Part shown: positions 5,321 to 7,265 of the stretch, piece after piece
Layout: every line of letters begins with the position of its first letter
Position numbering within the stretch: position 1 is the first letter of the stretch
Source: an uncultured Collinsella sp.
GTDB lineage: Bacteria > Actinomycetota > Coriobacteriia > Coriobacteriales > Coriobacteriaceae
Direction of reading: 5' to 3'
DNA length: 7,265 bases
Assembly (NCBI GenBank): GCA_900542175.1
Contig: UQNC01000067.1
Location: forward strand, 1 to 7,265
The notes under the pieces: model-generated
Told to the model about the DNA's origin: nothing
Database searches by the model: none
Seen by the model: the letters and a program-made list of their open reading frames with translations, nothing else
Position numbers and translations under genes: made by a program

Positions 5321-6259
5321 ATGGTGCAGGGCGCCAAACATATGAAGAGCAATAACGCCGCGGACAACGGCGGCTCAAGCCCTCAGCCCAAATCTCAACC
5401 AAAGCCCAAGCGCCGCCGCAAGCGACTGCCGCGCTGGGCCGACCGGCTCATCACCATCGTCATCATCCTTATTGGCGTGGGCCTTATGACCTGGCCGTGG
5501 ATCTTGGACCGGCTCGAGGCCTCGGGCGTGTTCAACCAGATCAGCACCGTGTCCAGCACCGTGGACGCGCTGCCTGCCGAGGAGCGCGAGCGCATCCTGC
5601 TCCAGGCTCGCTCCTTTAACGAGCAGCTGGCGGGCGAGGCCACCGAGCTTCCCGCCGACCAGATCGAGCCCTACGCTCAGCAGCTCATCTTTGACCGCGA
5701 TCCCATGATGAGCTGGGTCGAGATCCCCTCCATCGACGTGAGCATGCCCATCTACCACGGCACGAGCGAAGAAGTCCTTATGGCGGGCGTCGGCCACTTG
5801 GAGGGCACGAGCCTGCCGGTGGGCGGCACCTCGACGCATTGCGTGCTCACCGCGCATTCGGGCATGCGCAACCTGAGCATGTTCGACGACATCCACTCGC
5901 TGGAGCCCGGCGACCTGGTGCTGCTACACACCATGAACAAGACGCTCGCCTACAAGATGGTGGACTCCGAGGTGGTGCTGCCCGAGGAGATGGAGTCGCT
6001 GACCATCGAGCCCGGCGCCGACAAGGTGACGCTCGTCACCTGCACGCCCTACGGCGTGAACGACCATCGCCTGCTGGTGCATTGCGTGCGCACCAAGTAC
6101 AACAAGAAGGACGTCGACAAGCAAAAGTCGCTGGCCGGCCGCCACTGGGGCAAGCGTGAGTTTGCCGTGCTCATCGTGGTTGTGGCCATTGTGCTGTTGC
6201 TGCTGGATATCGTGATCCACGCGGTCCGCAAGCGCCGCAAGGCCAAGGCCTCGGCATAG
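5321..6259 (+). CDS. Class C (pilin-polymerising) sortase
   Basis: The start at 5321 is set by AAAGGAG 9 nt upstream. The protein has 312 residues: a basic, proline-rich cytoplasmic N-terminus (PKRRRKRLPRW, 29-39), a membrane helix at about 42-60, a helical linker with DALPAEERERILLQARSFNEQL, the sortase barrel beginning SWVEIPSIDVSMPIYHGTSE (131-150), catalytic H179 in LTAHSGM, catalytic C241 in TLVTCTPYG and R250 in HRLLV, then a second membrane helix at about 282-298 and a basic tail. TLVTCTPYGVNDHRLLV and the C-terminal membrane anchor are hallmarks of class C sortases, which join pilin subunits lysine-to-threonine on the outer face of the membrane. It should polymerise the LPLTG shaft pilin at 720-2489. 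The canonical lid triplet DPW/DPF is not evident where expected; a DPM lies at 127-129 directly before the barrel. Confidence 0.95.
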   Translation: MVQGAKHMKSNNAADNGGSSPQPKSQPKPKRRRKRLPRWADRLITIVIILIGVGLMTWPWILDRLEASGVFNQISTVSSTVDALPAEERERILLQARSFNEQLAGEATELPADQIEPYAQQLIFDRDPMMSWVEIPSIDVSMPIYHGTSEEVLMAGVGHLEGTSLPVGGTSTHCVLTAHSGMRNLSMFDDIHSLEPGDLVLLHTMNKTLAYKMVDSEVVLPEEMESLTIEPGADKVTLVTCTPYGVNDHRLLVHCVRTKYNKKDVDKQKSLAGRHWGKREFAVLIVVVAIVLLLLDIVIHAVRKRRKAKASA

Positions 6260-6272
6260 GACATCGTTCGGA

Positions 6273-6307
6273 ACCACCACAAAGGGGACAGGCACCTTTG
6301 TGGTGGT
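6273..6307. repeat. REP-like hairpin with GGGGACAGGCACC core
   Basis: ACCACCACAAAGG (6273-6285) and CCTTTGTGGTGGT (6295-6307) form a perfect 13-bp stem around a 9-nt loop, 13 bp after the sortase stop. The core AAAGGGGACAGGCACCTTT resembles a family of short palindromes I recall being scattered between genes in many bacteria and linked to Y1-type (RAYT) transposases. No transposase is present here. Lack of a T-tract argues against a standard terminator, although it could stabilise the sortase mRNA 3' end. Confidence 0.65.
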
Positions 6308-6321
6308 CGGGACTTCCAAAC

Positions 6322-6378
6322 CATCACAACATTCGATGAAAATCTCGATTTTGGCGATAAGCGTTGAATGTTGTGATG
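6322..6378. repeat. Long nested palindrome
   Basis: CATCACAACATTC (6322-6334) pairs perfectly with GAATGTTGTGATG (6366-6378), a 13-bp stem. Beyond one C-C mismatch, AAA (6318-6320) and TTT (6380-6382) extend it. Inside the 31-nt loop AAAATC (6339-6344) and GATTTT (6347-6352) form a second small palindrome. It could be a bidirectional structure, a terminator for sortase read-through (weak T run CTTTTC after it), or a mobile palindromic element. Confidence 0.6.
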
Positions 6379-6380
6379 CT

Positions 6381-6450
6381 TTTCGTTGCGGACGCGACGG
6401 TCTTCGTTGCGGGCGAGATGCTTTTCGCTATGGACGGTGCGGTTTCGCTG
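6381..6450. repeat. Degenerate repeats with 20-21 bp period
   Basis: TTCG(T/C)T-type units begin at 6382, 6403, 6424 and 6444, each followed by a G-rich part (TTCGTTGCGGACG, TTCGTTGCGGGCG, TTCGCTATGGACG, TTCGCTGTAGAAC). Similarity fades along the array. It lies between the nested palindrome and the gatC promoter. No coding function is supported. Bases 6451-6520 beyond it are GC-rich and featureless apart from one more TTCGCTGC at 6498. Confidence 0.45.
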
Positions 6451-6520
6451 TAGAACCGCCGGCCCGCCGCCTGCCAGCCCGCCGCCCTCGTTACGTTTTC
6501 GCTGCATTTGGGTAAAGCAC

Positions 6521-6556
6521 CTGCTCCAAGCGGCGTTGCCTTGTATACTAGAGCGG
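6521..6556 (+). promoter_or_regulatory. Probable gatCA promoter
   Basis: TATACT at 6544-6549, directly preceded by TTG, is a good -10. The -35 position at 17-bp spacing (CTGCTC, 6521-6526) is a poor match. Transcription would start near 6556, about 30 nt before the gatC start codon. Confidence 0.5.
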
Positions 6557-6584
6557 TTTATCTGTTATGCGGAAGGGAGCGCCT

Positions 6585-6896
6585 ATGGCACTCAGCGAGA
6601 AAGACGTGCGCGGCATCGCCGAGTACGCAAAGATCGCACTGACCGATGACGAGCTCACCCAGATGACGTCCTACCTGAACGACGCCGTCCAGATGCTCGA
6701 GCCCGTCTTGCAATATGACTTGCCCGACGTGGAGCCCACGTTCCATCCCATCGGAAGCCTGTCCAACGTGATGGGCGACGACCTGCGCGAGCCCGAGCGC
6801 GACCTGCCGCTCGACGTTGCGCTCGAAAACGCCGGCAGCGCGCGCGACCGCTACTTCCGCGTGCCGTCCATTTTGGGAGAGGGGGAGAGCGAGTAA
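6585..6896 (+). CDS. gatC: Asp/Glu-tRNA amidotransferase subunit C
   Basis: GatC is the small subunit of the GatCAB complex, which converts Glu-tRNA(Gln) and/or Asp-tRNA(Asn) to the amidated form in the cytoplasm; it wraps around GatA and stabilises its contact with GatB. The start at 6585 follows GGAAGGGAG (6571-6579); an in-frame ATG at 6567 lies before this site and is rejected. The 103-aa product has the family pattern: LSEKDVRGIAEYAKIALTDDEL at the N-terminus, a helix with LNDAVQMLEPVLQYD, then DLPDVEPTFHPIGSLSNVMGDDLREPE, and the C-terminal segment ARDRYFRVPSILGEGE. Length is normal. It overlaps gatA by 1 bp (TAATG), indicating a coupled operon. Confidence 0.96.
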   Translation: MALSEKDVRGIAEYAKIALTDDELTQMTSYLNDAVQMLEPVLQYDLPDVEPTFHPIGSLSNVMGDDLREPERDLPLDVALENAGSARDRYFRVPSILGEGESE

Positions 6897-7265
6897 TGGC
6901 GCTAAGCTTCGATTCCCTTACCGCCGCCCAGATCGCCGCGGGCGTTGCCGCCGGCGACTTTACCGCTACCGAGGTGGCCCAGGCCTCCCTTGCCGCCATC
7001 GAGGCGCGTGAGGGCGGGGTCCAGGCATTCCTGCAGGTGGCGCCCGAGCTTGCGCTCGAGGCTGCTGCGCGCGTGGATGCCGACCGTGCCGCAGGCAAGC
7101 CGCTGCCCCCGCTCGCGGGCGTGCCGCTGGCCATCAAGGACAACATGAACCTCGTGGGCACGCGCACCACCTGCGCTTCCCGCATGCTCGCGGACTACCA
7201 GAGCGTTTACACCGCCACCTGCGTCCAGCGCATGCTCGATGCCGGCTGCCTGCCCATGGGCAAGG
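6896..7265 (+). CDS. gatA: Asp/Glu-tRNA amidotransferase subunit A, 5' part
   Basis: GatA is the amidase subunit that releases ammonia from glutamine for transfer to mischarged tRNA. The ATG at 6896 overlaps the gatC stop as TAATG, and GGGGGAG (6881-6887) provides the ribosome site. The visible 123 residues begin MALSFDSLTAAQIAAGVAAG. They contain the amidase-signature start PLAGVPLAIKDNMNLVG with the catalytic-triad lysine K81, then GTRTTCASRML and the GCLPMGK stretch. The serine-rich region with the two catalytic serines lies past the window edge. gatB probably follows, as is common, but cannot be seen. Confidence 0.96.
   Translation, partial: MALSFDSLTAAQIAAGVAAGDFTATEVAQASLAAIEAREGGVQAFLQVAPELALEAAARVDADRAAGKPLPPLAGVPLAIKDNMNLVGTRTTCASRMLADYQSVYTATCVQRMLDAGCLPMGK

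Noticed and set aside
5375..5896. 173-codon minus-strand frame opposite the sortase
   Set aside because: His/Ala/Arg-rich shadow of the GC-rich sortase gene; the sortase frame has all catalytic residues.
6381..6450. CRISPR array
   Set aside because: Units are 20-21 bp, degenerate and contiguous without unique spacers; no cas genes are present.
6300..6649. Plus-strand open frames before and across gatC
   Set aside because: They read through palindromes and periodic repeats, giving low-complexity Arg/Cys-rich sequence, and overlap gatC out of frame.

Overview
The window looks like the chromosome of a high-GC Gram-positive gut actinobacterium, most likely Coriobacteriia and perhaps Collinsella. 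This is an inference from three things: GC-rich codon use, LPXTG-type shaft and accessory pilins with a class C sortase, and a hairpin repeat containing GGGGACAGGCACC. I recall that repeat from such genomes but could not search for it. All real genes lie on the + strand.

Layout. (1) 1-2489: the end of an accessory surface pilin (MPSTG anchor), then a complete major (backbone) pilin with signal peptide, isopeptide-type domains and an LPLTG anchor, closed by a very strong terminator (2590-2629). (2) 2663-3403: two direct copies of a cassette of about 260 bp. The downstream copy carries an intact gene for a 50-residue membrane protein with a very basic tail. The upstream copy keeps only the 3' two thirds of that gene. 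Both copies retain the same terminator and a second hairpin. The 223 bp between the copies hold a sequence resembling a Gram-positive/actinobacterial LexA box. (3) 3422-5209: a two-gene unit with overlapping frames. A winged-helix protein (322 aa) precedes an AbiEii-like nucleotidyltransferase (257 aa), behind a TATAAT box flanked by four GGAAT half-sites in two inverted repeats. This looks like a self-repressed type IV toxin-antitoxin or abortive-infection module. (4) 5321-6259: a class C sortase, the expected pilus polymerase for the pilins in (1). (5) 6260-6584: an intergenic region with two long hairpins (one REP-like) and a 21-bp periodic stretch, ending in a promoter. (6) 6585-7265: gatC and the start of gatA, housekeeping genes of the tRNA-dependent amidotransferase.

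How it fits together. The pilins and sortase form one functional pilus locus: the sortase joins the shaft pilin through a lysine and its LPLTG motif and adds the accessory pilin. The 2.7 kb between the shaft pilin terminator and the sortase has nothing obvious to do with pili. It looks like an inserted accessory segment (duplicated small-protein cassette plus toxin-antitoxin-like pair). The most interesting parts are that module with its unusual antitoxin architecture and operator array, and the duplicated small-membrane-protein cassette with its possible SOS link.
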